Shown: piece by piece, positions 9,123-17,935 of the stretch
Numbering within the stretch: the stretch's first letter is position 1
Layout: each line of letters starts with the position of its first letter
Origin: an uncultured Photobacterium sp.
GTDB lineage: Bacteria > Pseudomonadota > Gammaproteobacteria > Enterobacterales > Vibrionaceae
Length of the DNA: 64,000 nucleotides
Reading direction: 5' to 3'
NCBI RefSeq assembly: GCF_947502415.1
Contig: NZ_CANMZV010000008.1
Location: forward strand, 124,001-188,000
Program-made: the position numbers and the translations under genes
The notes under the pieces: generated by a model
Database searches by the model: none
Told to the model about the DNA's origin: nothing
Seen by the model: the letters and a program-made list of their open reading frames with translations, nothing else

Positions 9123-10760
9123 ATGAACAGCAGGCTATCCAGGTTGACAATCGCTGCGCGTGTTTGGGCGATCCTCGCTTTATTTGCTATCGGTTTAGTT
9201 GCCAGCACACTGATAAATGCGGCAAAAACCCGTGAACATATGAGAGAAAACTATGAGAGAGGTGTACTCACGCTGGTTGAAAGTGCTGTGGGTGTTGTTG
9301 AGCATTATTATGGTTTGAGTATTTCCGGAGTTTTGACGGAAGAGCAGGCGAAGCAGGCAGCATTGCAGTCGGTATCGGCAATGCGTTTTGATAACGGTAA
9401 TTATATTTTTATCGGCGATGCTCAAGGTACTCAGCTTGCTCATGGTGTTCCGGGCTTGGTTGGCAAGAATGTTATGAGGTTGAAAGACCCTAATGGTGTG
9501 CCTTTTGTTCAGGAGATGTATCAAAAGGCGCGCAGAGGTGGCGGTTTTGTCAACTATGTATGGGCGAATAGTAACAACAAAGATCAGTTAGATCCGAAAA
9601 CCAGCTATGCGATGGAGTTCGGGCCATGGAAGTGGCTGATTGGTAGTGGAATGAACATGGAGGCGTTACAAGCAGATATTTATCGCTCTGAGGCGGTTTC
9701 TCTGATTAATGCTGGTGTGATCCTTGTTGTTCTTGCTTTGATCGTTTCTTTCTTTATCCGTTCTATTACATTGCCACTTAAACTAACGGTTAGGGCGATG
9801 GAAGAATTATCTAAAGGAGAAGGAGACTTGACTCAAAGGTTGAAAGAAGAAGGAGCGGATGAACTTTCCGATTGTGCCAGGCATTTCAATCAATTTGTCA
9901 GTTCGATACAAAGCATGATGCAAAATATTAGCTCTGTGGGTGAACAGGTCGCAGCATCGTCCAAGCAAATGTCATCATCGATCAGTACGGTTGACGATAA
10001 CCTGAATCAACAACAAAAGGATGTTGAACAGCTGGCCACGGCGATGACGGAAATGCTGGCAACGGTTGAAGAGGTTGGTCGAAGAACTGTGGAGGCCAGC
10101 GATTCAAGTGTCTCAGCAGCTAAAGAAACTCAGGGCAGTAAAAAAATCATTAACCGTAATATTTCAGAATCGCACTTGCTGGCAGAAGATATTACTAATG
10201 CAGGTGATGTTGTAACTCAATTGGCAGCAGATAGCCGTAATGTTGATAGAGTGCTTGAAGTGATACGCGGTATTGCGGAACAAACGAATTTATTGGCGTT
10301 GAATGCAGCAATCGAAGCCGCTCGTGCCGGAGATGCCGGTAGAGGATTTGCTGTTGTTGCTGATGAAGTGAGGACGCTTTCACAGCGAACTCAGGAATCG
10401 ACGCTGGAAATTCAAACTATTGTAGAGAAGCTTCAGACTGGTGCGGAAAATGCTGTCAGAGTGATGAGCAAAGGTGCAGAGAAAGCAGATAATGCATCGA
10501 AGATTTCGGCATCGGCTGGTGATGCACTGAATAATATTAATGATGAGATGCAAATTATTCAGGAAATGAATCAACATATCGCCACGGCGACAGAAGAGCA
10601 GAGCCTCACTGTTAACGACATTAACCAAAATGTTGTGAGTTTAAGAGACATGTCATTGTCGGTATCTCAGGAGTCAGCACAAATGGCGAGCGCCAGTGAC
10701 AATCTGAGAACTGTGTCTGCGGAACTGATAGGGATGATTAATCGATTTAAACTTGGTTAG
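9123..10760 (+). CDS. Methyl-accepting chemotaxis protein with single Cache domain
   Basis: This 545-residue membrane chemoreceptor has a first membrane segment at about 12-32 and a periplasmic sCache_2-type sensor at about 40-185, with the features [11 protein letters not shown] and [14 protein letters not shown] second membrane helix (about 190-212), a HAMP region ([27 protein letters not shown]) and a long cytoplasmic signalling coiled coil follow. The hairpin tip is the standard [20 protein letters not shown] near residue 390. It would relay ligand binding to CheA/CheW. Cache_2 receptors commonly bind small carboxylates, but the ligand here is unknown. It stands alone and ends in a strong terminator. 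Confidence 0.93.
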   Translation: MNSRLSRLTIAARVWAILALFAIGLVASTLINAAKTREHMRENYERGVLTLVESAVGVVEHYYGLSISGVLTEEQAKQAALQSVSAMRFDNGNYIFIGDAQGTQLAHGVPGLVGKNVMRLKDPNGVPFVQEMYQKARRGGGFVNYVWANSNNKDQLDPKTSYAMEFGPWKWLIGSGMNMEALQADIYRSEAVSLINAGVILVVLALIVSFFIRSITLPLKLTVRAMEELSKGEGDLTQRLKEEGADELSDCARHFNQFVSSIQSMMQNISSVGEQVAASSKQMSSSISTVDDNLNQQQKDVEQLATAMTEMLATVEEVGRRTVEASDSSVSAAKETQGSKKIINRNISESHLLAEDITNAGDVVTQLAADSRNVDRVLEVIRGIAEQTNLLALNAAIEAARAGDAGRGFAVVADEVRTLSQRTQESTLEIQTIVEKLQTGAENAVRVMSKGAEKADNASKISASAGDALNNINDEMQIIQEMNQHIATATEEQSLTVNDINQNVVSLRDMSLSVSQESAQMASASDNLRTVSAELIGMINRFKLG

Positions 10761-10791
10761 TATTGCGCTTGGTAATATGTCTGGATTTGGA

Positions 10792-10817
10792 CGCCTGCCT
10801 GTGCAGGCGTTTTCTTT
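10792..10817 (+). terminator. Rho-independent terminator after chemoreceptor
   Basis: Seven-base stem CGCCTGC/GCAGGCG with a CTGT loop, followed by TTTTCTTT. Confidence 0.88.
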
Positions 10818-10917
10818 ATCTTGCTGGCTTTCAATAATACCAAATTGAATAATAATGATTGGTACAAATTTGTGGCCTATATTTATGAGATTCTTCCGTT
10901 TATATAGGACTTTGATT

Positions 10918-11514
10918 ATGCATGTTAGCTACCGGTTATTGCGTGTCTGTTCTTTGATATTTGTTCTTGGGTTGGGGGTTAACGTAAGCGCGCTGGCTGA
11001 CTGGCGGCTCGATAATACGCAGTCAACTATTAACTTTTCAACGGTGAAAAATGGCTCGGTGATTGAGTATCATCATTTCGGTAATATCGGTGGATCGATT
11101 ACCAAAGGTGGTGAAGTCAGTATTACCATTGATTTGACCAGTGTCGATACCAAGATCCCAATCCGGGATGAGCGAATGAAGAAAGAATTGTTTGTTACAG
11201 AACGTTTTCCGTTGACTATTTTGTCATCGAAAGTTGATTCCGTGATGCTGAGTGACATGATCCCAGGGAAGACTAAGTTGCTGGATGTGGATTTTACGCT
11301 TGATCTTCATGGTATCAAGCAGCAACTTGCTGCGAAATTACAGGTAACCGGGTTAGAAAATGGCGGTTTACTGATTTCTACAACTTGGCCGGTTGATGTT
11401 AGCGCTGAGAAGTTTGGCCTTGATAAAGGCATTGAGATCTTAAGAGATATTGCTAAGTTGAATTCGATCTTGCTCCGTGTACCTGTTAACGCTCAACTGA
11501 TTTTTGTTAAGTAG
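10918..11514 (+). CDS. YceI family periplasmic lipocalin-like protein
   Basis: The ATG at 10918 is preferred over upstream ATGs (10855 and 10885). AGGA lies nine bases before it and it gives a clean Sec signal peptide (MHVSYRLLRVCSLIFVLGLG, cleavage near ALA-DW). The mature part, about 170 residues, has the YceI pattern: DWRLDNTQSTINFSTVKNG at the start, then IPIRDERMKKELF and the FPLTILSSK strand. YceI-fold proteins are antiparallel beta barrels that bind isoprenoid or other amphiphilic ligands in the periplasm. The exact ligand is unknown. The gene is monocistronic. Confidence 0.88.
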   Translation: MHVSYRLLRVCSLIFVLGLGVNVSALADWRLDNTQSTINFSTVKNGSVIEYHHFGNIGGSITKGGEVSITIDLTSVDTKIPIRDERMKKELFVTERFPLTILSSKVDSVMLSDMIPGKTKLLDVDFTLDLHGIKQQLAAKLQVTGLENGGLLISTTWPVDVSAEKFGLDKGIEILRDIAKLNSILLRVPVNAQLIFVK

Positions 11515-11701
11515 TGCATTGAGCCAGCATGTAATACAAAACCGCAGCAGCTCCTTGATCAAGTACAGTCATTCATGAGCCTGCAAGGTGGTGACATTGC
11601 AATGACAGAGAGACCTGCTGGGGGAATAAGCCGTGTGATGAGTGAGTTATCACTTGAATCGCTATAGGTGATCAGGGATCCTGATATATGAGGAGAGTAT
11701 C

Positions 11702-11917
11702 ATGTTTCAGAAAGAACACCTGATCAAACTGGCAAATGTAAAAATGCCGTTTGGCAAATATAGCGGCAGAGTGATTATTGACTTGCCGGAAGAGTATTTA
11801 TTGTGGTTTCAGAAAAAAGGCTTTCCGGAAGGGGAGCTAGGTACGTTGATGGCACTGGCGCTGGAGTTCAAGATTGAAGGGCTGGAAGATGTTATCAGGC
11901 CTTTAAAGCAACCTTAG
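11702..11917 (+). CDS. DUF3820 family small protein
   Basis: This 71-residue protein has the DUF3820 signature MPFGKYSG followed by DLPEEYLLWF and a GELG turn. The family is widespread in Proteobacteria and has no proven function; the motif resembles the small quorum-sensing-regulated protein group sometimes found fused to exonucleases. AGGAGAG precedes the ATG. It ends at a bidirectional terminator shared with the convergent DUF3010 gene. Confidence 0.88.
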   Translation: MFQKEHLIKLANVKMPFGKYSGRVIIDLPEEYLLWFQKKGFPEGELGTLMALALEFKIEGLEDVIRPLKQP

Positions 11918-11941
11918 TGATAGAGACTGGGTTATAAACGG

Positions 11942-11972
11942 AAAAGGGGGAATAGATTTCCCCCTTTTTTTG
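11942..11972. terminator. Bidirectional terminator between DUF3820 and DUF3010 genes
   Basis: GGGGGAA pairs with TTTCCCCC, flanked by AAAA on the left and seven T on the right, so it can serve both converging genes. Confidence 0.88.
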
Positions 11973-11977
11973 CCTGC

Positions 11978-12400
11978 TTAATTGCTTAGGTAAGCGTAGC
12001 CGGTAGTAAATGCTGCTTCTTGGAACTGGCGCAGATCAGTGCTGCGGAAGTCGATAGACAGCGGATTACGTTTTAGTTTCTGTTTGATTTCAGTATTGCT
12101 AATAAAATCAACGTGAAGGTCGTCAATAAGCTGGATTGCAGACTCTAGCTTAAAGCCTACTGCGCTGCCTGCAAATTTACCGCGAGTCTCTCGGGTACGA
12201 ATGACTACGCGATCAATTTTGTAGTCTTCAACCAGCTTTTTAAATGCGAATTGAAAGTCTCTCATCTGAACGTTGTCGAGAGAATCTTGCATGATGAACT
12301 TTTGAGTTCGGCACTGAGGGATATCAAACAACCCATTTGATAGTGAAAGCAGGCAGATCACAGCCTCGTTGCTTCTTAGCTCAACAGCACAAATTTTCAT
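11978..12400 (-). CDS. DUF3010 family protein
   Basis: This 140-residue protein begins MKICAVELRSNEAVICLL, contains IDRVVIRTRETRGKFAGSAVGFKLE, and matches the Vibrionaceae and Shewanella DUF3010 family. The alternating beta strands with an early acidic residue suggest an RNase H-like fold, but this is an inference. AGGTG precedes the ATG by about seven bases. It lies downstream of, and in the same direction as, the GGDEF/EAL gene, with a 94-base gap. Confidence 0.82.
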   Translation of the reverse strand: MKICAVELRSNEAVICLLSLSNGLFDIPQCRTQKFIMQDSLDNVQMRDFQFAFKKLVEDYKIDRVVIRTRETRGKFAGSAVGFKLESAIQLIDDLHVDFISNTEIKQKLKRNPLSIDFRSTDLRQFQEAAFTTGYAYLSN

Positions 12401-12494
12401 GTAAACACCTAAATATTTAATTAGCGGTATATTGTAGGCTAAAACTTTGGCCTATGTCAGATTTTTAGTTAAATCTTTATCAGGAAGACACTTG

Positions 12495-14084
12495 TTAACA
12501 GTGTATCAATTGTGCTTGTTTTTGCTTTAGCTGAACTCTAATCCCTTCAGCACATAGTGGCTCGCAAAGGTAATGGCCCTGTAATAGCGCATTTTCGACT
12601 GGTATCAATCGATTGAGTTGCTGTTCGTTTTCGATACCTTCGATAACTAGTTTGGCGTCGATGCTTTTCGCAAGAAATGCAACGGATGATATGATTTCGA
12701 AGTTATTGTTTATTCGATTCATTTTGACTACATAACTGCTATCGATTTTTATTTGTCGAACAGGCAGGTCGCTTAGCATGGTCAGGCAAGTGTAACCTGC
12801 TCCAAAATTATCGACGCATAAGGTAATCCCCAGTTGGTGGAGCGCATTCATAACTTTCTTGGATGATTGGATATCAGTCATCATCGCACTTTCTGTAATC
12901 TCCAGAATGATAAGCGCAGGATCAATGTTAAACAGGGTAACCTGAGCTGAGAGATAGTCTGCGAGTTCGTTGTCGCGTAAATCATGTGCCGAGAGGTTGA
13001 TTTGCAACCGAGGTGACAGGCCTTGTGTTTTCCAATTAGCTAATTGTTTTAGTGCCTTGTGGATGACTTGTCTAGTAATGGCTGATATGAGTCCGGCTTT
13101 TTCTGCTACGGGAATAAATAGTGATGGCGAGATAAAACTGCCATCGGCTTGCTTCCAGCGGATTAGCGTTTCGACACTGTAAACCGTTTTGTGATTTGGT
13201 GAGAAGATGGGCTGATAGTATAGCGAAAATTTATCGTTATCGATGGCATTGCGGATCTTATCAATCAACTGCATATGCTGTTTCGAGCTTTGTTGATAGC
13301 TGGAAGAGTAATGACAGAAGCTATAGTGGCTTTTTTTAGCCTCGTACATTGCCAGATCTGCACATTTGATGAGTTCGGTAATTGATCTGGAGTGGGATGG
13401 GCAACAGGCAATGCCGATACTCATATCTACATGAACGACAGTTCCTCGAACCAGAAATTTGTGCCTGATACTGTTTTGTAGTTGTTTGATGCCGTTATCG
13501 ATATCTTGACTATCACGATAGGGTAGTATTACCGCAAATTCATCACCACCGAGGCGGATAAGTTCAGCATTAGATGATAGGTTGGCTTGCATTCGTGAAG
13601 CAATGGCTTTGAGAAGAGCGTCACCGGACAGGTGGCCAAAAGCATCATTGATTGGTTTGAAGTTATCAAGGTCGATCAGCATTAAGGCGAACGGATGGTT
13701 ATTCTGAATTTTGCTTTTCAGGCTTTGAATCATGTATTTACGGTTTTTTAAGCCAGTTAGTGTGTCGTGAAGCCCGTAGTATTGCTCTCTAACTGCTGCT
13801 GTTTGGTATTTGTTGATACTCTTTAAGCTAAGGTGGGTGATTAGGTGCACATAAAAGCTGCCAAATAAAAAGACAAAAGCAATTAACAGCTCTATTTTGC
13901 TAAATGGCTGGCTTATAAGGATGTATGCGTAACAGGCGTATGAAACGACAAAAAGAGAAGTCATGGCTGCTACAATGCGCCACCCGATACGTTTGTCTTT
14001 CTGACAAATAGATAATGTTGGCTTTATGGATAGCAGTAGTATCGAGGTACCGATAATGACAAGCAAAGGCGCAATATTATTCAT
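12495..14084 (-). CDS. Membrane GGDEF/EAL protein with altered EAL active site
   Basis: This 529-residue protein has three likely N-terminal membrane segments within residues 1-90, then a GGDEF domain and an EAL domain. The cyclase motif is intact (RLGGDEF, residues 177-183), so c-di-GMP synthesis is plausible. In the EAL domain the signature reads ETL (305-307), the metal-site DDFG reads DNFG (425-428), while QINLS, EITES and the late EGIE motif are kept. Loss of the second aspartate of DDFG usually removes or weakens phosphodiesterase activity, so this may be a cyclase with a non-catalytic EAL domain. It is followed by the DUF3010 gene and preceded by a YgjP-like protease gene, all on the same strand. 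Confidence 0.9.
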   Translation of the reverse strand: MNNIAPLLVIIGTSILLLSIKPTLSICQKDKRIGWRIVAAMTSLFVVSYACYAYILISQPFSKIELLIAFVFLFGSFYVHLITHLSLKSINKYQTAAVREQYYGLHDTLTGLKNRKYMIQSLKSKIQNNHPFALMLIDLDNFKPINDAFGHLSGDALLKAIASRMQANLSSNAELIRLGGDEFAVILPYRDSQDIDNGIKQLQNSIRHKFLVRGTVVHVDMSIGIACCPSHSRSITELIKCADLAMYEAKKSHYSFCHYSSSYQQSSKQHMQLIDKIRNAIDNDKFSLYYQPIFSPNHKTVYSVETLIRWKQADGSFISPSLFIPVAEKAGLISAITRQVIHKALKQLANWKTQGLSPRLQINLSAHDLRDNELADYLSAQVTLFNIDPALIILEITESAMMTDIQSSKKVMNALHQLGITLCVDNFGAGYTCLTMLSDLPVRQIKIDSSYVVKMNRINNNFEIISSVAFLAKSIDAKLVIEGIENEQQLNRLIPVENALLQGHYLCEPLCAEGIRVQLKQKQAQLIHC

Positions 14085-14108
14085 AACTGCTTCTCTTTTT
14101 ATTATTTA

Positions 14109-14615
14109 TCAAGGGTATATCTGGCCTGAAATATCCAATTGGGTTAGGAATAATCGCATGTCAAATTCAAGCTGGTGGTAATCTGGCTCCATATAGCAGC
14201 ACAGCTTATAAAACGCCTTGTTGTGTTCTTTTTCCCTTAGATGCGCCAGCTCGTGGACAACGATCATTCGTAAGAAAGGTAATGGCGCATGTTTGAACAT
14301 TGAGGATATTCGTATTTCGTTTTTGGCTTTCAGTTTGTTGCCCTGTACTCGAGAGACAAAAGAGTGCAGTCCTAGGGCATGGTTTATCACATGAATTTTC
14401 TTGTCATATACTACTTTGCTAACGGGAGCCGATTTTTTCAGGTACTCGGATTTAAGCTCTTGAACATATTCATATAGAGCTTTCTCTGTCTTAATGTCAT
14501 GGCAATGCGGGTACTTCTTTAGCAAGAATTGTTCAAGCTGTTGCTTATCAATTAAGCTTATTACCTGTTCAGTCAGTGATTTAGGGTACCCTTGTAGGTA
14601 TTTTAGTTCTGGCAT
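14109..14615 (-). CDS. YgjP-like zinc metallopeptidase
   Basis: This 168-residue protein has the HELAHLREKEHNKAF signature of the YgjP/WLM (DUF45) metallopeptidase group. The two histidines and the glutamate of HExxH bind zinc and activate water, and the third histidine lies five residues on. Residues 1-60 form a variable helical region. There is no signal peptide, so it should act in the cytoplasm. Substrates of the E. coli member are not settled. The end lies 24 bases before the GGDEF/EAL gene, so the two may form one transcript. Confidence 0.85.
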   Translation of the reverse strand: MPELKYLQGYPKSLTEQVISLIDKQQLEQFLLKKYPHCHDIKTEKALYEYVQELKSEYLKKSAPVSKVVYDKKIHVINHALGLHSFVSRVQGNKLKAKNEIRISSMFKHAPLPFLRMIVVHELAHLREKEHNKAFYKLCCYMEPDYHQLEFDMRLFLTQLDISGQIYP

Positions 14616-14857
14616 GATATTAATAACAGAATGATATGTTGTTTAAGTGTTAATTAGGTGAATTCTATAGGGCTTATAATGCCTTCGCAATTGATTACTA
14701 TGTTATCAGCATTTGTCTTTTAAATTCAGTGTATTGTAACTGATATGCATGTTGTTTAATCGGGTCATGTTTACTTTGCACTGAGTTGCAAAGGTACTAA
14801 GAAGCTGTTGTACAATCTATATGTAGTGTTTTTTGTGGAGTTTGGAGTTTAGCGAAG

Positions 14858-15310
14858 ATGTACCTGAAATTACCCCCTCCAGTATTATTGCTTGTGACAT
14901 TGGGTGGCATGTATTTATTATCCGTTTATTGGCCGCTTTGGGTTTTCTCATTTATTGGCCAGTCTGCGATGATAATCTTGCTGTGTCTGGTCGGGGCTTT
15001 ATTGGGTTTGGCCGGTATTGTTTCTTTTGCCAAAGCTCGAACCACAGTTAACCCACATAACCCCCATAAAACATCAAAGTTAGTCACCTCTGGGATTTAT
15101 CGGTTTTCTCGTAACCCAATGTATTTGGGACTTGCAATATGGCTTATTGCTGCATTCATTTATTTTTCAGCACTTTCAGGAATTGTCATGATTCCTTTGT
15201 TTGTTTTTTATATGAATAACTTTCAGATTGGGCCCGAAGAGGATGTACTGGAAGCGATGTTTGGTGATGAGTACCGTCAGTATTGTAAGGCAGTTCGTCG
15301 TTGGTGTTAG
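14858..15310 (+). CDS. Isoprenylcysteine carboxyl methyltransferase family membrane protein
   Basis: This 150-residue integral membrane protein has three to four hydrophobic segments and the family core at the C-terminal end: LVTSGIYRFSRNPMYLG, then GPEEDVLEAMFGDEYRQYC. In ICMT/PEMT-family proteins the RNPMY block and the EE pair bind S-adenosylmethionine. Bacterial members probably methylate small molecules or lipids, and the substrate is unknown. GGAG precedes the ATG by about ten bases. It appears monocistronic. Confidence 0.85.
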   Translation: MYLKLPPPVLLLVTLGGMYLLSVYWPLWVFSFIGQSAMIILLCLVGALLGLAGIVSFAKARTTVNPHNPHKTSKLVTSGIYRFSRNPMYLGLAIWLIAAFIYFSALSGIVMIPLFVFYMNNFQIGPEEDVLEAMFGDEYRQYCKAVRRWC

Positions 15311-15407
15311 TCCCTGAGGTTTTCCTTTGGATTTTCTTTGTGCATAGCGTTTTGTGTATTGAGCTATTGACCTCGGAAATGTGGTGGATGTTAGTAGTGC
15401 TATTGTG

Positions 15408-15434
15408 AATATAGAGAAAATATTTCTCTATATT
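15408..15434. promoter_or_regulatory. 12-base inverted repeat upstream of cysteine desulfidase gene
   Basis: AATATAGAGAAA and its complement are separated by only three bases. It lies about 120 bases before the desulfidase start and 100 bases after the preceding stop. It could be an operator or a weak terminator; no T-run is present beyond TTT. Confidence 0.45.
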
Positions 15435-15551
15435 TGCGGTATCATAGCAAATAAGGCAAAACATTTTCCTTCGGACAGGTGTAAATTAACCCTATAAAAC
15501 AAAAGGTAATTTCTTAATCCTACATTCCATCTGTTTTTTGAAGGGAATAAC

Positions 15552-16838
15552 ATGAAAAAGCATCTCTGGACCGGTTTTATTGAAACAGTTAAGAAAGAAG
15601 TAGTTCCAGCTCTTGGTTGCACCGAGCCAGTTTCTGTTGCTCTTGCGGCATCTATCGCCACCACACATCTTAACAACAAGCCAACTCGCATTGATGCGTT
15701 TGTTTCGCCGAACCTGATGAAAAACGGTATGGGAGTCGGCGTACCTGGCACTGGTATGGTGGGGTTACCAATTGCGGCAGCTGTAGGTGCTTTGGCCGGC
15801 GAGTCTGAGGCTGGGCTGGAAGTTCTGAAAAATATTACCCCCGACGACGTAGCTCTGGCTAAACAGATGCTGGATAAGCAGCAAGTCACGGTGGGTGTAG
15901 CACCCGTCTCTAATATTCTTTATGCCAAGGTGACAGTTAGCGACGGCCAGGACGAAGCCTCGGTCATTATTGCTGATGGTCATACCAATGTAGTTTCTGT
16001 CGATGTTAACGGTAAGACCCTTTTTATTGCCGACCCGAAGCCTGCTACAGCCGAAGCACAGCCAAAAAATATTTTCTCTGAAGCGACTGCCCGCGATATT
16101 TATGACTTCGCACTTAATGTGCCAGTTGAAGATATTAAGTTCATCGTACAGTCTGTGGAACTGAATGATGCGCTGTCGAAAGAAGGCCTGACAGGGAAGT
16201 ATGGCTTGAAGATTGGTGTGACATTCCAGCGTAATGTGGAACGTGGCCTGCTTTCCGGTGGCTTACTGACAGATGTGCTGTGCCGAACCTCTGCAGCTTC
16301 TGATGCGCGAATGGATGGAGCTATGAAACCGGCAATGAGTAATTCAGGTTCCGGTAACCAAGGTATTGCAGCAACAATGCCAGTTGTGGTGGTGGCTGAG
16401 CACATAAAAGCCGATGCTGATACAACTGCGCGCGCATTGATGTTGTCACACCTGATGGCGATTTACATTAAGAGTTATCAGAATAAGTTGTCGGCCTTGT
16501 GTGGTGCGACGACGGCTTCCATGGGCGCTGTCGCAGCGATGACATGGTTACTCGGTGGTAAATTTGATCAGATCAGTGCAGCAATTTGCAGCATGATCGG
16601 TGATATCACGGGTATTATTTGTGATGGCGCGAAAACCAGTTGTGCAATGAAAGTTTCCTCTTCAGCCAGTGCGGCCGTTAAGGCAGCATTGATGGCCCTT
16701 GATGGTATCCGTGTTACTGGTAATGAGGGAATTGTCGCAGATGATGTTGATACATCCATTCGCAATATGTCAGCCTTGGCAAATGGTGCGATGACCCAGA
16801 CAGATGTTCAGATCCTCGATATCATGGTTCATAAGTAA
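15552..16838 (+). CDS. cyuA: UPF0597 family L-cysteine desulfidase
   Basis: This 428-residue protein is of normal length for the UPF0597/YhaM family. It starts with VVPALGCTEPVSVALAA, which holds the conserved cysteine likely to ligate an iron-sulfur cluster, and has the later cysteines in LSALCGATTASMG, AAICSMIGDITGIICDGAKTSCAMK. In E. coli the homologue (YhaM/CyuA) degrades cysteine to pyruvate, ammonia and sulfide under anaerobic conditions. The gene is alone here, without a cyuP transporter or CyuR regulator next to it. A perfect hairpin terminator follows. Confidence 0.87.
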   Translation: MKKHLWTGFIETVKKEVVPALGCTEPVSVALAASIATTHLNNKPTRIDAFVSPNLMKNGMGVGVPGTGMVGLPIAAAVGALAGESEAGLEVLKNITPDDVALAKQMLDKQQVTVGVAPVSNILYAKVTVSDGQDEASVIIADGHTNVVSVDVNGKTLFIADPKPATAEAQPKNIFSEATARDIYDFALNVPVEDIKFIVQSVELNDALSKEGLTGKYGLKIGVTFQRNVERGLLSGGLLTDVLCRTSAASDARMDGAMKPAMSNSGSGNQGIAATMPVVVVAEHIKADADTTARALMLSHLMAIYIKSYQNKLSALCGATTASMGAVAAMTWLLGGKFDQISAAICSMIGDITGIICDGAKTSCAMKVSSSASAAVKAALMALDGIRVTGNEGIVADDVDTSIRNMSALANGAMTQTDVQILDIMVHK

Positions 16839-16865
16839 GCCAATCAGTTAGATTTGATAGTCGTT

Positions 16866-16892
16866 AAAGAGCGCCAATTGGCGCTCTTTTTG
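16866..16892 (+). terminator. Rho-independent terminator after cyuA
   Basis: Ten-base stem AAAGAGCGCC/GGCGCTCTTT with an AATT loop and trailing T-run. By symmetry it could also serve the convergent gene ending at 16916. Confidence 0.9.
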
Positions 16893-16915
16893 TTTGTTCT
16901 GTTGGGGGCGAGTAA

Positions 16916-17701
16916 CTAACTTGCCAGAGCTTCTGGTTGGAGGTACTGTTGCCATGCAACCTGATACAGCTTTGTTGAAACTTTTCGCAATTGGGCGATT
17001 TGAGCTTGTTCAAATTCAGACAGTTTACGGTTTTGTTGCATACCAATTCGTTCAATATTCTGAATCTGCTCGTAAATCTTATGTTCTTCACCGTTTTTTA
17101 CTGTTGATATCGCATCCAGGTGTAATTGAACTTCTGCCACTATTTGACTTTTCGGCAATTGTACTAGCATTTTCAGATCACGGTAGCCGGAATCGGTAGG
17201 TGATTTGAAGCGGTTCTTTACGGCAACGACGTGGCTTTCTTTACCCAGTAACTCAAATGCTTGAACCAGACTAGGAATATCATTGGCTACAAGAGAACCT
17301 CGGGCAAGGTCGGTGATCTTATTTGTTTGTCCCTGAAGTTCTGTTTCTATTTTCGCTTTGGCACGGTGTGCCGATTTAATGCCTGGCAGAATAGCTTGTG
17401 TATCGGTAATCAGGCTAACTTCGCGTAATAGATTGTCGAGTTCCTGCTGTGCCACTGATGCCTGATGGTAAAGCTGCTCGAAATCAGTGTAGGGTTGGGT
17501 TATAGCCATATCTTTCCAACTGTCGATGCTGTAAAGGCCGCTCAGGCTACGCTGGAATGATTTTTTACTTGCTTCTGACTGGTTGGACGGTGCCTCGAAA
17601 TCCGGATCAGAGTAATTTGCAACCGGTGCTGCAACTACAGGGCCGCGACCGAATACAAAAAGAAGAATAAAGCAGGTTCGAAGTACAGATTTAAGATCCA
17701 T
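16916..17701 (-). CDS. Exported RelA/SpoT-fold protein (copy 2)
   Basis: This 261-residue protein has a Sec signal peptide (residues 1-25, ending VVAAP). A helical stretch (70-105) is followed by a RelA/SpoT synthetase-like domain. Visible elements in order are LPGIKSAHRAKAKI (105-118), ITDLARGSLV with Asp131 and Arg134, SGYRDL (171-176), EVQLHL with Glu190 and Gln192, and EEHKIYE (205-211). These correspond to the PPi-acceptor binding and metal-binding motifs of (p)ppGpp synthetases. A signal peptide is unusual because ATP and GTP are cytoplasmic. GGAG precedes the ATG by eight bases. It lies directly downstream of a paralogue. Function is unknown: pyrophosphokinase-like toxin, periplasmic enzyme or binding protein are all possible. 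Confidence 0.75.
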   Translation of the reverse strand: MDLKSVLRTCFILLFVFGRGPVVAAPVANYSDPDFEAPSNQSEASKKSFQRSLSGLYSIDSWKDMAITQPYTDFEQLYHQASVAQQELDNLLREVSLITDTQAILPGIKSAHRAKAKIETELQGQTNKITDLARGSLVANDIPSLVQAFELLGKESHVVAVKNRFKSPTDSGYRDLKMLVQLPKSQIVAEVQLHLDAISTVKNGEEHKIYEQIQNIERIGMQQNRKLSEFEQAQIAQLRKVSTKLYQVAWQQYLQPEALAS

Positions 17702-17935
17702 TAAACAACTCCAGTTGTGCTGGTTAGCCCATTGATGGGCTACAGCAACGTACGTAATACGGTGATATTCAAATCAGAGTTTGATAAAGGTGACGTACTT
17801 AGCTGTTGAGTAACTTCTCGTTTACGGGGGATAGAATAACAAACCAAACTGAATGGAAGATGAATTGATGGGCTTTGTTATTACATCAGCCTGAGCTTGC
17901 GGGCCCAGACTGATGGTTAAGTTGGAGGACGTTGT

